Notes: generated by a model from the letters alone, not told the origin. 64,000 bases of DNA from Catenulispora sp. MAP5-51 (GCF_041261205.1 NZ_JBGCCH010000017.1:62001-126000); one strand, 5' to 3'. Shown: positions 1-7,867, numbered from the stretch's first letter. Translations and numbers: made by a program.

Positions 1-630
1 GTTGCTCCCGGCCGCCGGGTCCGCCGAGGCCGCGACGGTCTCGACTTCGGCCAGCCCGTTGAGCCATTCGCGGACCTTCTCGCCGTGGCTCTGCGGCGGG
101 CCCTCGACGTCGACCCGGTGTACAGCCCCGGTCGGCACCACCATGAGCTCGTCCCGGGCGTTGGCCCGCACCCGCCACACCACCTCGGCCGGCGCCACCG
201 GCAGCAGAGCGGTGCGGAACAGCTTGTGCGCCATGCTGCCCATGCCGACGTGCCGGCCCAGGTACACCGCGACGCTGTGCCACGGCTCCCACGGCGCGGG
301 GGCCTCCGGCAGGTCGCAGTCGGCCAGGCTCTCGGGCAGCGCCGCGTTCACGCCCTCGGCGTACGCGGTGAACACCGCCTTGGTCTGGTCCGACAGCGCC
401 TCATAGGAAAGGCGGGCCGCGGCCGCGAGGCCGACCCGCCGGGAGAAGGTGTCGTCGGTCAGCGCCCGCGATCCGACGACCTCTGACCATGTCCCCATGG
501 CTTTACGGCGTACGTATTCCATCTGCAGCCCCCGGTCCAGGGCCGCGATGTGGCCCTGGGCGCGGAAGGCCCCCTCGACGGACGCCGCGCGGGCGTGAGG
601 AATGCCGTGGTGATCGCGAAAAGCCTCCAT
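1..630 (-). CDS. Penicillin acylase family protein (peptidase S45), N-terminal part, cut by the window edge
   Basis: Read leftwards from ATG at 630, 210 codons are visible. They show the A-chain half of an Ntn-hydrolase of the penicillin/AHL acylase type: D6-H-H-GIPHARA, then GHIAALDRGLQMEYVRR (residues 26-42) and AYAEGVNAAL near residue 90. The last visible residues are Gly-Ser-Asn. In this family that is the autoprocessing site, with Ser becoming the N-terminal nucleophile, so the window ends exactly at the active site. Such enzymes cleave amides (beta-lactam side chains, acyl-homoserine lactones, lipopeptides); the substrate cannot be told. I see no signal peptide after this start. It is the third gene of a leftward set with a methyltransferase and a DUF2218 gene, 53 bases after the latter. 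Confidence 0.85.
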   Translation of the reverse strand, partial: MEAFRDHHGIPHARAASVEGAFRAQGHIAALDRGLQMEYVRRKAMGTWSEVVGSRALTDDTFSRRVGLAAAARLSYEALSDQTKAVFTAYAEGVNAALPESLADCDLPEAPAPWEPWHSVAVYLGRHVGMGSMAHKLFRTALLPVAPAEVVWRVRANARDELMVVPTGAVHRVDVEGPPQSHGEKVREWLNGLAEVETVAASADPAAGSN

Positions 631-683
631 GGTCAGCCATTCTCCATGGCCACGCGGGCGATCGGCAGCAGGGCCTGCCCGGT

Positions 684-1001
684 CTACTCCCAGACCACGG
701 TCAGGCCGTCGCGCCGGCCCGCGCGTTCCAGGGTGCGGGTCACGGCTTCTTGCAGGCCTTTGAGCTGCTGCTCGTCCTCGGCGGTGAGGTGCAGCGACAG
801 GGCTGTCGGGCCGGCGGTCAGCTCGCAGACGGCGGTTCCGCGGGTGATGCGGCCGGCGGTGTCGGAGGTGGCTTCGGCGTGCGGACCGGCGTGCCGATCG
901 GCGTGCCGGCCGAGGTGGCGCATGCGCGACGCGTGGGAGCAGAGCTGCTGGAGATAGCGCGATGCGCGGTCGGTGGCTACGTGTCCTTGTATGGCGGGCA
1001 T
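684..1001 (-). CDS. DUF2218 family protein
   Basis: A 105-residue soluble protein. The string VATDRASRYLQQLCSH (residues 8-23), a central RGTAVCEL strand, and the C-terminal pattern LQEAVTRTLERA followed by the terminal LTVVWE match what I recall of DUF2218, a roughly 100-residue family of unknown function. Residues about 29-44 are His-rich (HLGRHADRHAGPHAEA), a possible metal-binding patch (inference). The ATG at 1001 lies two bases beyond the TGA of the upstream methyltransferase, and its AGAGGA ribosome binding site lies inside that gene's last codons, so the two are translationally coupled. Confidence 0.8.
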   Translation of the reverse strand: MPAIQGHVATDRASRYLQQLCSHASRMRHLGRHADRHAGPHAEATSDTAGRITRGTAVCELTAGPTALSLHLTAEDEQQLKGLQEAVTRTLERAGRRDGLTVVWE

Positions 1002-1003
1002 AT

Positions 1004-1600
1004 TCAGGATTCCTCTTGATCTGTAGTGGTAGGGGCGGTTGCGGTTGCGGTGATGAGCCAGGAGGCGATGCCGCCGGGTGCGCGCTGCGAGAGGCTCGTC
1101 GCCTCGCCGATCGCGACGACCGTCCAGCCGTCGGCGAAGGCGTCGTCGATGTCGGCGAGCGAGACCTTGTGCGGCGGGTCCGGCGGCCCGATGTGCCGGG
1201 CGCTGTAGCACAGGACATGCAGTCGTCCGCCAGGACGTAGTACCGAACGTAGGCCCGCTACGTACTCCCGGCGCGACTCGCCTTCGAAGGAGTGGAACAC
1301 CAGCGAGTCCAGGACGGTGTCGAAGGCTCTTCCGAGGTCGGCCAGGTGCCGGACGTCGAAGCGGAGGAAATCCGCCCGGGCGTCCAGGCCGCGTTCCCGT
1401 GACTGCCGCTCGGCCCGCTCCAGGGCCAGGGCATCCCGATCGAGGCCGGTCACGCTCAGTCCCGAGGCGGCGATGAGCAGCGCGTTCTCCCCGTACCCGC
1501 AGCCCACGTCCAGCACGGTGCCGCTGAAAGCGCCGGCCTCGACCAGCTGCCGGACCGCGGGCTGGGGCCGGCCGACATCCCAAGGCGAGTGATGCGTCAT
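1004..1600 (-). CDS. Class I SAM-dependent methyltransferase
   Basis: A 198-residue cytosolic Rossmann methyltransferase. Motif I is VLDVGCGYGENALL (about residues 30-43), followed by the acidic GLDRDALAL loop, FDTVLDSLVFHSF (motif IV region) and LRPGGRLHVLCYS (motif VI). The short form with these loops resembles the TehB/UbiE-like group; the substrate is unknown. ATG 1600 is chosen because residues before it (back to 1687) look non-conserved and run over the divergent promoter; GGGGG lies just upstream. A TTGACA hexamer on this strand (1635-1630) may be the -35. It is first in the leftward set with DUF2218 and the acylase, and divergent from a TetR gene that probably regulates it. Confidence 0.85.
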   Translation of the reverse strand: MTHHSPWDVGRPQPAVRQLVEAGAFSGTVLDVGCGYGENALLIAASGLSVTGLDRDALALERAERQSRERGLDARADFLRFDVRHLADLGRAFDTVLDSLVFHSFEGESRREYVAGLRSVLRPGGRLHVLCYSARHIGPPDPPHKVSLADIDDAFADGWTVVAIGEATSLSQRAPGGIASWLITATATAPTTTDQEES

Positions 1601-1619
1601 GCCCCCAGTTTTTCGATAC

Positions 1620-1646
1620 ACACTGTCTCTGTCAACCACACAGTGT
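1620..1646. promoter_or_regulatory. Inverted repeat operator between methyltransferase and tetR
   Basis: ACACTGT (1620-1626) and ACAGTGT (1640-1646) form a perfect 7-bp inverted repeat with a 13-base spacer in the 79-base divergent intergenic region. A TTGACA hexamer of the leftward promoter lies inside it. A TetR-type autoregulatory operator is the natural reading, not proven. Confidence 0.6.
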
Positions 1647-1679
1647 CTCGATAGCGGACAGGCTGTATAGCATGGTGCC

Positions 1680-2252
1680 GTGCCCAAGATCTGGAGCGAT
1701 ACCCTCGCCGGTCACCGTGACTCCGTCCGGGAGGCCATTCTGGACGCGACCGCCGACCTGGTCGCCGACCACGGCCTGACGGCCGTCAGCATGTCCGCCA
1801 TCGCCCAGGCCGGCGGCATCGGCCGCGCCACGCTCTACAAGTACTTCCCGGACGTCGCCTCGATCCTGACCGCCTGGCACGACCGCCAGGTCGTCGAGCA
1901 CCTGGCCGAGCTGATGCAGACAGCCGACCGAGCGCACGACGCCGACCGCCTCGAAGCCGTCCTGCGCGCCTACGCCCACCGCAACCGCCGCGACCGCGAG
2001 GACCACCACGGCGCCGACATCGCCGCCTCCCTGCACGCCTCACCCGGCGTCCACCAGGCGCACCAGCACCTGGCGCACTTCATCAGCGGACTGATCGCCC
2101 AAGCCGCCGAACGCGGCGAGGCGCGCTCCGACGTACCACCCGCCGAACTCGCGGTGTACTGCGTCAACGCGCTGAACGGCGCCGGCGTCCTGCCGTCGAA
2201 GGCGGCGGTCGAGCGGTTGGTGGCCGTCACGCTGGCCGGGCTGCGGGCCTAA
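1680..2252 (+). CDS. TetR/AcrR family transcriptional regulator
   Basis: A 190-residue one-component repressor. The N-terminal helix-turn-helix is clear: VREAILDATADLVADHG, then SMSAIAQAGGIGRATLYKYF (about residues 37-57). The C-terminal ligand domain is divergent, as usual. GTG 1680 starts the frame; TATAGC at 1665-1670 lies about 9 bases before it, so the message may have almost no leader. Its position divergent from the methyltransferase-DUF2218-acylase set, with a palindrome in between, suggests it represses that set and itself. The ligand is unknown. Confidence 0.9.
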   Translation: MPKIWSDTLAGHRDSVREAILDATADLVADHGLTAVSMSAIAQAGGIGRATLYKYFPDVASILTAWHDRQVVEHLAELMQTADRAHDADRLEAVLRAYAHRNRRDREDHHGADIAASLHASPGVHQAHQHLAHFISGLIAQAAERGEARSDVPPAELAVYCVNALNGAGVLPSKAAVERLVAVTLAGLRA

Positions 2253-2262
2253 GCTGGCGCCC

Positions 2263-2838
2263 GTGAACAACACCGCGGACGACGACTACGACGACTACGA
2301 CGACGACGAGCTGGTCGCATACGTGGCCTGCTGCCCGATCACCCCCGCGGTGGCCGAAAGGCTCGTAGCCGTCGCCAGGCTTCCGCTCGACGATCCGGAC
2401 GAGCTGGATGCCCGGCTTCTCGCCCTCGGATTCGCCGACGACGACCTGGAGCTGGACGACGCGCTGGCCCGCACGCCCGAAGGCCATCACGTCTTTGCCG
2501 ACGACCACCTCTGGATGCCCTTCGCCTATTCCTACTACGTGGGCGGCGACCTGAACCCCGAAGACTTCTGGGGCGCCCTGCCGGGCTGGAGCAGCCAGGC
2601 CGACGCCGGCCAGGAGGCCGTCGAAGCCGTGATCGAGGCCGCCGTCCAAGCCTTCACGAAGGTGCTCGGCACGCCGCCGTCCGTGGACGTCCGCCAAGAC
2701 GACAAAGGCCGGCGCTACGCCGCCTGGTCGATCGACGGCACCCGGCTCGCCGTGGCACAGGCCTTGGAGCCGTTCTCGTACATGCAGGACGACCACGCGG
2801 TCGTCTACATCGGTCAGCCCGACGCACCCGCCGGCTGA
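2263..2838 (+). CDS. Hypothetical acidic protein
   Basis: 191 residues starting at GTG 2263, only 10 bases after the TetR stop, so probably cotranscribed. The N-terminus is an acidic Asp-Tyr run (residues 6-15) from a GAC-rich repeat. No transmembrane segment and no domain I recognise. Codon use is normal for the window (strong third-position GC). The 3' end overlaps the convergent gene on the other strand by 25 bases. The small acidic soluble character recalls immunity-type proteins, but nothing specific supports that. Confidence 0.65.
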   Translation: MNNTADDDYDDYDDDELVAYVACCPITPAVAERLVAVARLPLDDPDELDARLLALGFADDDLELDDALARTPEGHHVFADDHLWMPFAYSYYVGGDLNPEDFWGALPGWSSQADAGQEAVEAVIEAAVQAFTKVLGTPPSVDVRQDDKGRRYAAWSIDGTRLAVAQALEPFSYMQDDHAVVYIGQPDAPAG

Positions 2839-3278
2839 TCGCGCTGGCGCACCGGCACTCCGAGTTCCTCCAGCAGTGAAGGCCGGGACAGGATCTCCGC
2901 GATCGTCTCGCGAATGGCGGTGACTGCTTCCTGGTCCGTGCGCGCCCGGCGTGGCCCGACATCGACCAGGAGACCGAAAGCACCGCCGTCGTTGTGGTCG
3001 TCGGCTTCGACGCCGAGTCTGCCCTCGACCGTCACGCGGTCCTCGGTGAAGACGATCTGCAGCTCGATGATCACGGACCGGCCGTCGGCCGGTACCAGAC
3101 ACTGGCCGTCGTGATACCGCACGGGGTCCGCGTCTTCGCCGTACTGCCAGGTCGGTCCGAGCGCCGCGCGTTCGGTGATCTGGTACGGCTGTGCCCGCTC
3201 GTCGAGGTCGGACGCGTGCCGCTTGAGCTGAAAGTGCGACTGGCGGAGGACCGCCGCCAACGCCGGGCCGGAGAGCAT
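2814..3278 (-). CDS. Hypothetical protein
   Basis: 154 residues from ATG 3278. It has an alternating hydrophobic/polar pattern with a probable beta-rich core (SVIIELQIVFTEDRVTVEG near residues 67-85) and a C-terminal helix ending PSLLEELGVPVRQ. No family recognised. It starts 10 bases after the stop of the MerR regulator on the same strand, so it is probably cotranscribed with it, and it converges on the acidic hypothetical gene with a 25-base tail overlap. Confidence 0.65.
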   Translation of the reverse strand: MLSGPALAAVLRQSHFQLKRHASDLDERAQPYQITERAALGPTWQYGEDADPVRYHDGQCLVPADGRSVIIELQIVFTEDRVTVEGRLGVEADDHNDGGAFGLLVDVGPRRARTDQEAVTAIRETIAEILSRPSLLEELGVPVRQRDQPAGASG

Positions 3279-3287
3279 GGCAGGAGC

Positions 3288-4001
3288 CTATGGCAGCGCA
3301 CTCACCGGCTGATCGCGCATCACCTCGATATAGCGCCCCAACCGCGCAGCCCCCGCCAAAAGCGCCGCCGACTGCCGGTCCAGCGATACCCGCCGGTCGG
3401 CGAGCGCGTCGCGCAGGGCCTGCGAGCTGCCGGTGCGGCGCAGGCCGTCGATGATCGGGTGGATGCGGTCGAACAGGTAGTGGCTCTCGCGCAGGGTGTG
3501 GATGATGCGGGCGTCCCGGATGTCCTGTGCGCCGTAGACGCGGTAGCCGGTGTCTGGTTCGCGGGTCGGGGTCAGCAGGTGCGCGGCCTCCCACACCCGC
3601 AGCGCCGACGTCCGCACGCCCAGCAGTCGGGCCAGCTCGCCCACCCGGAGCCGGACCGGCGCGTCGGAGGCGGGTTCGTGGTCCACCACCGCGGCCATCG
3701 TGCGCTCGATCTCCCTCAGCGACGCACGGCCCTGATGCAGCGCCGCGTGAGCCCCGTCCAACAGTGCCAAGGCCCTGGCGACCTCCCCGGCGCCGACCGC
3801 CTCCAGGATCGCCCGCGCGCCGGTCGCGCCCAGCCCCGGAACCAGCGCGGTGTAGGCCAGGAGGGCGGCCAGATGCCGCTCGTCGTAGCGGCGGTAGCCC
3901 GACGTACTCCGTTCCGACTCCGGAAGCGTGCCGACGGCCTCCAGGTTGCGGACTTGCTGCGTCGACACGCCTGCGGCGCGCGCCAGATCCACCGGACGCA
4001 C
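3288..4001 (-). CDS. MerR family regulator with two tandem MerR domains
   Basis: 237 residues with two MerR-type winged-helix units: PVDLARAAGVSTQQVRNLE with SGYRRYDERHL (residues 3-45), and RVGELARLLGVRTSALRVWE with TGYRVYGAQDI (about 117-160). They are joined by a helical linker, so this is a pseudo-dimer. GTG 4001 is preferred over GTG 4058 because AGGAGGGAG sits just upstream and the first HTH begins immediately. Such double-MerR proteins in actinobacteria typically sit divergent from short UvrA-like ABC genes, as here, and are thought to control them. AT-rich repeats in the gap are the likely operator. Confidence 0.85.
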   Translation of the reverse strand: MRPVDLARAAGVSTQQVRNLEAVGTLPESERSTSGYRRYDERHLAALLAYTALVPGLGATGARAILEAVGAGEVARALALLDGAHAALHQGRASLREIERTMAAVVDHEPASDAPVRLRVGELARLLGVRTSALRVWEAAHLLTPTREPDTGYRVYGAQDIRDARIIHTLRESHYLFDRIHPIIDGLRRTGSSQALRDALADRRVSLDRQSAALLAGAARLGRYIEVMRDQPVSALP

Positions 4002-4063
4002 AGCGGATGCTCCCTCCTGCTCGAGATGACGGTGCCGGCTTCGAACAACGGCTTTCACCCGGG

Positions 4064-4136
4064 AGTTTAAACTTCATCGCTCATCGCCAAGGCAGCGGTA
4101 CGCAAAAGTATCAACAACCAGTTCAAAGATAAACTT
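4064..4136. promoter_or_regulatory. Divergent promoter/operator region of the MerR and UvrA-like genes
   Basis: In a GC-rich genome this gap is strikingly AT-rich. It holds the palindrome AGTTTAAACT (4064-4073) and two copies of TAAACTT (4068-4074 and 4130-4136), the second just before ATG 4142. A double-domain MerR protein would be expected to read two spaced half sites, so these are candidate operators. The UvrA-like gene has no clear ribosome binding site. Confidence 0.5.
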
Positions 4137-4141
4137 TAATC

Positions 4142-6454
4142 ATGCAAAACGTGACGGAATGGATCGAGGTCCGAGGAGCCCGGGAACACAATCTGCGGGC
4201 CGTCGACGTGGCGGTCCCCAAGCGCGCCTTGACCGCCGTGACCGGAGTGTCCGGCTCGGGCAAGTCCTCGCTGGTGTTCGACACGATCGCCGTGGAGGCA
4301 CGGCGCCAGCTCAACGAAACCCTGCCCGCCTTCGTCCGGGGCTTCCTGCCGGCCCTGTCCCGGCCGGCCGTCGACGCCGTCGACCACCTGCCGGCCGTCA
4401 TCCTGGTCGACCAGCGGCGGCTGCGCGGCGGCGCGCGCTCCACGGTCGGCACCATCACCGACATCGCCCCGCTGCTGCGCCTGTTGTTCAGCCGCGCCGG
4501 GGAACCCTTGGTACCGCACGCCGATGCCTTCTCGTTCAACATGCCGGCCGGGATGTGCCCGGGGTGCGAGGGCCTGGGTGAGGCGACGGTCGTGGACCTG
4601 GACGTGTTCCTCGACCGCTCCCGGTCGCTGCAGGGCGGGGCCCTGCGGTGCGAGATCTTCGCTGTCGGCAGCCGGAACTGGCAGATCCTGGCCGCATCGG
4701 GCCGCCTCGACCCGCGGCGGCCGGTCGCCGACTATTCCGAGACCGAACTGCACGATCTGCTTTACGCCGACGACGGCGTCGTGGCCATGGAGTTCCAAGG
4801 CCAGGCGTACAACGCCTCCTACGAGGGCGCGGTGACCAAGTTCCGCCGGCTGTACCTGGACCAGGACCCTGAAACGCGCAGCGGCCGCACGCGCAAACTC
4901 GTCGCGGCGTACACGAAGACCGCTCCCTGCCCCGACTGCGGCGGCACCCGCCTGTCGCCGCTGGCGCTGTCCAGCCGGGTCGCCGGCCACACCATCGCCG
5001 ACCTGTCGGCCATGCCCGCCTCGGACCTGGTCAAGGTGCTGGAAGGGATCTCCGACCCGGCGATCGTGCCCCTGCTGAACGCGTTGTGGGCCCGTCTTGA
5101 GGACCTGATCGGCATCGGGCTCGGGTACCTGAGCCTGGACCGGCGGACCGCGAGTTTGTCCGGCGGCGAGGCGCAGCGGGTGAAACTGGTACGCCAGCTC
5201 GCCTCCAGTCTCAATGATCTGCTGTACGTCTTCGACGAACCCAGCATCGGCATGCACCCGCGCGACGTCTCGCGCATGACCGACCTGCTGCGGGCGTTGC
5301 GGGACAAGGGGAACAGCGTCCTGGTCGTCGAACACGACCGGGACGTGATCGTCGCCGCCGACCACGTCATCGACATCGGCCCCGGGGCCGGGGCGGCCGG
5401 GGGCGAGGTCGGGTACGCCGGCGACGTCCCGGGGCTGCGCGCCTCCGCGACACTGACCGGCCGCTTCCTGGACGAGCCGGTCCGGCTCAAGTCCACGGTG
5501 CGCGAACCCACCGGGAAGCTGCCGGTCCTCGATGCCAGGGCGCACAACCTCACCGGCTTCGACATCGACGTCCCGACCGGGGTGCTGACCGTGCTCACCG
5601 GAGTGGCCGGCTCGGGCAAGTCCACGCTGGCGCACGGCGTCCTGCGGGTCCAGCACCCGACCGTGGTCGCCGTCGACCAGTCGCCGCCGGGGGCCAACCG
5701 GCGCTCGACCGTGGCCACCTACACCGGCGTGCAGGACCCGATCCGCAGGGCCTTCGCACGTGCTAACGGCGTCGATCCGGCGCTGTTCAGCGCGAACTCG
5801 GCCGGGGCATGCCCGGAGTGCGCCGGGCTCGGGGTGATCGAGCAGGACCTGGCCTATCTGGACACGGTGAGCACCACCTGCCCGTCCTGCCACGGCCGCC
5901 GCTTCACCGACGAGGTCCTGGGCCACCGCCTGCGCGGCCTGTCGATCGGGGACGTGCTGGAGACGACGGTGGCCGAGGCCGCGGGGTTCTTCGCCGCCGA
6001 CCGCCGGGTCTGCCCGGTCCTCGGCGCGCTGGCCGCCGTCGGCCTGGACTACCTGCGCCTGGGCCAGCCGCTCACGACGCTGTCGGGAGGTGAGAGCCAG
6101 CGTCTGAAACTGGCCGGGCACCTGGCCGAACCCGGCGGTGTCTACGTCCTCGACGAACCCACCACCGGGCTGCACATGAGCGACGTGCGGCGGCTGCTGG
6201 CCGCGCTGGACCGCCTGATCGACGAGCACGGGGCCACGGTCGTCGTGATCGAGCACAACCTCGACCTGGTCGCGCACGCCGACTGGCTGATCGACCTCGG
6301 GCCCGAGGCCGGGAGCGAGGGCGGGCGGGTGTTGTACGAGGGGACGCCGGCGGGTTTGTTGCGTGTCAAGGGATCGCACACCGGTGAGTACCTCCGGCGC
6401 GCGATCGAGGACACAGCTGTCGTGGGGACGCCTGTCGGGGAGGCGGCGCGGTGA
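4142..6454 (+). CDS. Short UvrA-like ABC protein (class III type), probable drug self-protection or excision-independent DNA damage function
   Basis: 770 residues against about 950 for UvrA. Two complete ABC ATPase units are present: Walker A GVSGSGKSSL (about residue 35) and GVAGSGKSTL; signatures LSGGEAQRVKL and LSGGESQRLKL; Walker B LYVFDEPSIGMH and VYVLDEPTTGLH. The UvrA zinc-finger cysteine pairs remain (CPGC, CPDC, CPEC, CPSC), but the UvrB-binding region is shortened, so it should not load UvrB. Known relatives (DrrC, class II/III UvrA) are linked to resistance against DNA-binding drugs in actinobacteria. It is divergent from a tandem MerR regulator, which suggests drug induction. The next gene overlaps it by 4 bases. 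Confidence 0.88.
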   Translation: MQNVTEWIEVRGAREHNLRAVDVAVPKRALTAVTGVSGSGKSSLVFDTIAVEARRQLNETLPAFVRGFLPALSRPAVDAVDHLPAVILVDQRRLRGGARSTVGTITDIAPLLRLLFSRAGEPLVPHADAFSFNMPAGMCPGCEGLGEATVVDLDVFLDRSRSLQGGALRCEIFAVGSRNWQILAASGRLDPRRPVADYSETELHDLLYADDGVVAMEFQGQAYNASYEGAVTKFRRLYLDQDPETRSGRTRKLVAAYTKTAPCPDCGGTRLSPLALSSRVAGHTIADLSAMPASDLVKVLEGISDPAIVPLLNALWARLEDLIGIGLGYLSLDRRTASLSGGEAQRVKLVRQLASSLNDLLYVFDEPSIGMHPRDVSRMTDLLRALRDKGNSVLVVEHDRDVIVAADHVIDIGPGAGAAGGEVGYAGDVPGLRASATLTGRFLDEPVRLKSTVREPTGKLPVLDARAHNLTGFDIDVPTGVLTVLTGVAGSGKSTLAHGVLRVQHPTVVAVDQSPPGANRRSTVATYTGVQDPIRRAFARANGVDPALFSANSAGACPECAGLGVIEQDLAYLDTVSTTCPSCHGRRFTDEVLGHRLRGLSIGDVLETTVAEAAGFFAADRRVCPVLGALAAVGLDYLRLGQPLTTLSGGESQRLKLAGHLAEPGGVYVLDEPTTGLHMSDVRRLLAALDRLIDEHGATVVVIEHNLDLVAHADWLIDLGPEAGSEGGRVLYEGTPAGLLRVKGSHTGEYLRRAIEDTAVVGTPVGEAAR

Positions 6455-6831
6455 CCCCGGAATTCCTCGCCACCGTGGCCGACTCCGCAGGCCGGGTCGC
6501 CGAGACCTTCCGCTCGCTCCCGTTCCGCGCCGACCGGCCCTACGACCCGCGCCCGGTTGCGGCCGTCGCCGCCGCGGAGTTGGCTGTGTTGTGCGGCGTC
6601 GTCGCGACGCTGGACCGGCCGCTGGTCGTCGACACGCCGACCCGGGCCGAGCCGCTCGGTGTCGACCTCGCGGGCTTGATGAGCTTCCTGCAACTGGTCG
6701 CGGTGCTCTACCACGGTCTGGACGCCGTGCCGCCGGTCCTGGCGGTCAGTGCGGGACGCAATCTGGCGGCGACGCAGCTCATCGCACGCCGTGTGCGGGA
6801 CCGGGCGCGCAGCGAGGCGGCCCGGGTGTGA
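6451..6831 (+). CDS. Hypothetical protein coupled to the UvrA-like gene
   Basis: 126 residues, starting with GTG inside the GTGA overlap with the UvrA-like stop, so translation is coupled. It is mostly helical and Ala/Val rich. RPVAAVAAAELAVLCGVVATL (about residues 34-54) and DLAGLMSFLQLVAVLYHGL (about 72-90) are hydrophobic enough to be buried helices or weak membrane segments. No family recognised. The coupling suggests a partner of the ABC protein. Confidence 0.65.
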   Translation: MTPEFLATVADSAGRVAETFRSLPFRADRPYDPRPVAAVAAAELAVLCGVVATLDRPLVVDTPTRAEPLGVDLAGLMSFLQLVAVLYHGLDAVPPVLAVSAGRNLAATQLIARRVRDRARSEAARV

Positions 6832-6887
6832 ACCCATAGACTTGCGTTCTTGCCCGGGGTTCACCGGGTGGAAAAAGGAGGTCTGAG

Positions 6888-6962
6888 ATGGCTAAGCGCG
6901 GTAACAAGCGGCGGGGTCGGAAGAAGAAGGGCGCGAACCACGGCAAGCGTCCCAACGCCTGA
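6888..6962 (+). CDS. 50S ribosomal protein bL37
   Basis: A 24-residue gene: MAKRGNKRRGRKKK followed by GANHGKRPNA. This is the actinobacterial ribosomal protein bL37, first seen in mycobacterial ribosome structures. It is almost entirely basic, as expected for a peptide threading rRNA of the large subunit. An ideal AAAGGAGG (6874-6881) lies 6 bases before ATG 6888. It stands alone between a hypothetical gene and a hemerythrin gene, with its own hairpin terminator immediately downstream, so it is probably a single-gene transcript. Confidence 0.9.
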   Translation: MAKRGNKRRGRKKKGANHGKRPNA

Positions 6963-6973
6963 CCGTCGTTTCA

Positions 6974-7007
6974 GGTCCCGCTCCGAGCTGCGGCTCTGGG
7001 CGGGACC
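6974..7007 (+). terminator. Terminator after bL37 gene
   Basis: GGTCCCGC (6974-6981) pairs perfectly with GCGGGACC (7000-7007), and the 18-base interior can pair further (CCGAGC with GCTC-GG). It starts 11 bases after the bL37 stop. A short T-containing stretch follows; no long poly-T, as is common in actinobacteria. Confidence 0.75.
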
Positions 7008-7031
7008 TTGGCGTTTCCGGGGCCGGATCAT

Positions 7032-7082
7032 TGATACGCATCTCGTAACTTCCGAATCTCATGTATTATGAGTTCCGTATCA
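7032..7082 (+). promoter_or_regulatory. Promoter with repeats before the hemerythrin gene
   Basis: A -10-like TATTAT lies at 7064-7069. Around it are TGATAC/GTATCA (7032-7037 and 7077-7082), CTCAT/ATGAG (7058-7062 and 7068-7072), and a direct repeat of the form [C/G]TTCCG[A/T]ATC (7049-7058 and 7072-7081, 23 bases apart). This density of symmetric and repeated elements around a -10 suggests a regulator binding site. A nitric-oxide or redox regulator would fit a hemerythrin gene, but that is inference. Confidence 0.55.
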
Positions 7083-7115
7083 ACGAGCGCGATCCGACCC
7101 GACGGAGACTTCGCT

Positions 7116-7778
7116 GTGAGTACCGACCCCCGTGTGAGCACCGAGACCGCCACGAGCACCGCCGGCCGCATCGACTTCACCTTGATGTACGTCACCCATG
7201 ACGCCTTCCGCCGCGACCTGTCCAAGCTGCGCCGGGCCGCCGCCGAGGGCCGTACCGACAGCCTCGGCGTCCAGGTCGGCTGGGCGAACTTCAAGCGCCA
7301 GCTGCACGTCCACCACACGTCCGAGGACGAGGCGCTGTGGCCGCGCGTCGAGGCGGCCAGTGCCGGCCGCGCTGACGCCGCCGAGATCCTGGCCGCGATG
7401 GCCGCCGAGCACGCGCGCCTGGACCCGCTGCTGGAAGCCGTGGACGCGGCCCTGGAGCGGCGCACCGCGGAGCCCGCCGAGCTGGCCGGCGTCGTCGCGG
7501 AGTTGGAGACCGCGCTCGGCGGTCACATGAAGCACGAGGAGGAGGCCGCGCTCCCGTTGATCCAGCAGGTCCTGGATCCCAAGGAATGGGCAGCTTTCGC
7601 CAAGGCGATCGCCCGCAAGCAGAAGCTGTCCGGCGCCGCGGCCTACGTCCCCTGGGTCATCGACGGGGCCGACGACGCGCAGCGGGCGGCCTTCTTCGGC
7701 GCCATGCCCGCGCCTGTCAAGGTCCTGAATCGTCTGTTCTGGAGCTCGCGTCATCACAAGCGCCATCCGTGGGTCTGA
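7116..7778 (+). CDS. Hemerythrin domain-containing protein
   Basis: 220 residues. The hemerythrin four-helix bundle shows the usual ligand pattern for a di-iron centre: YVTHDAFRRDL (H at helix 1), HVHHTSEDEALWPRV (H-x-x-x-E type pair), AAEHARLDPLLEAV, and GHMKHEEEAALPLI. It probably binds O2 or NO, or senses oxidative stress, in the cytosol. GTG 7116 is chosen: GGAG lies 8 bases upstream, and the TATTAT -10 would place the transcript start after the earlier in-frame ATG 7068. The C-terminal 40 residues are outside the bundle. The stop codon lies in a triplicated 17-bp repeat. Confidence 0.88.
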   Translation: MSTDPRVSTETATSTAGRIDFTLMYVTHDAFRRDLSKLRRAAAEGRTDSLGVQVGWANFKRQLHVHHTSEDEALWPRVEAASAGRADAAEILAAMAAEHARLDPLLEAVDAALERRTAEPAELAGVVAELETALGGHMKHEEEAALPLIQQVLDPKEWAAFAKAIARKQKLSGAAAYVPWVIDGADDAQRAAFFGAMPAPVKVLNRLFWSSRHHKRHPWV

Positions 7779-7814
7779 GGCATCCGTGGGTCTGAGGCAT
7801 CCGTGGGTCTGGGG
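7764..7814 (+). repeat. Three 17-bp tandem repeats at the hemerythrin gene end
   Basis: Unit CATCCGTGGGTCTGAGG occurs at 7764-7780 and 7781-7797, then with one change at 7798-7814. The first copy encodes the last residues and the TGA stop; the others lie downstream. Seventeen is not a multiple of three, so expansion here is tolerated only because it is past the stop. Confidence 0.9.
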
Positions 7815-7867
7815 ACGCCGCGCGCGCCACGGTGATCGACATCTCTTTGACGCCTGCCCCGCTCGGC

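Noticed and set aside
1609-1621. GTGTATCGAAAA on the minus strand before the methyltransferase, identical to the core of the two van promoter elements
   Set aside because: Only 12 bases match, the flanks of the 39-bp element are missing and the distance to the start codon differs, so chance is more likely than VanR control.
4136-6379. A 747-codon open frame opposite the UvrA-like gene
   Set aside because: No domain, biased composition, fully overlaps a gene with clear ABC motifs.
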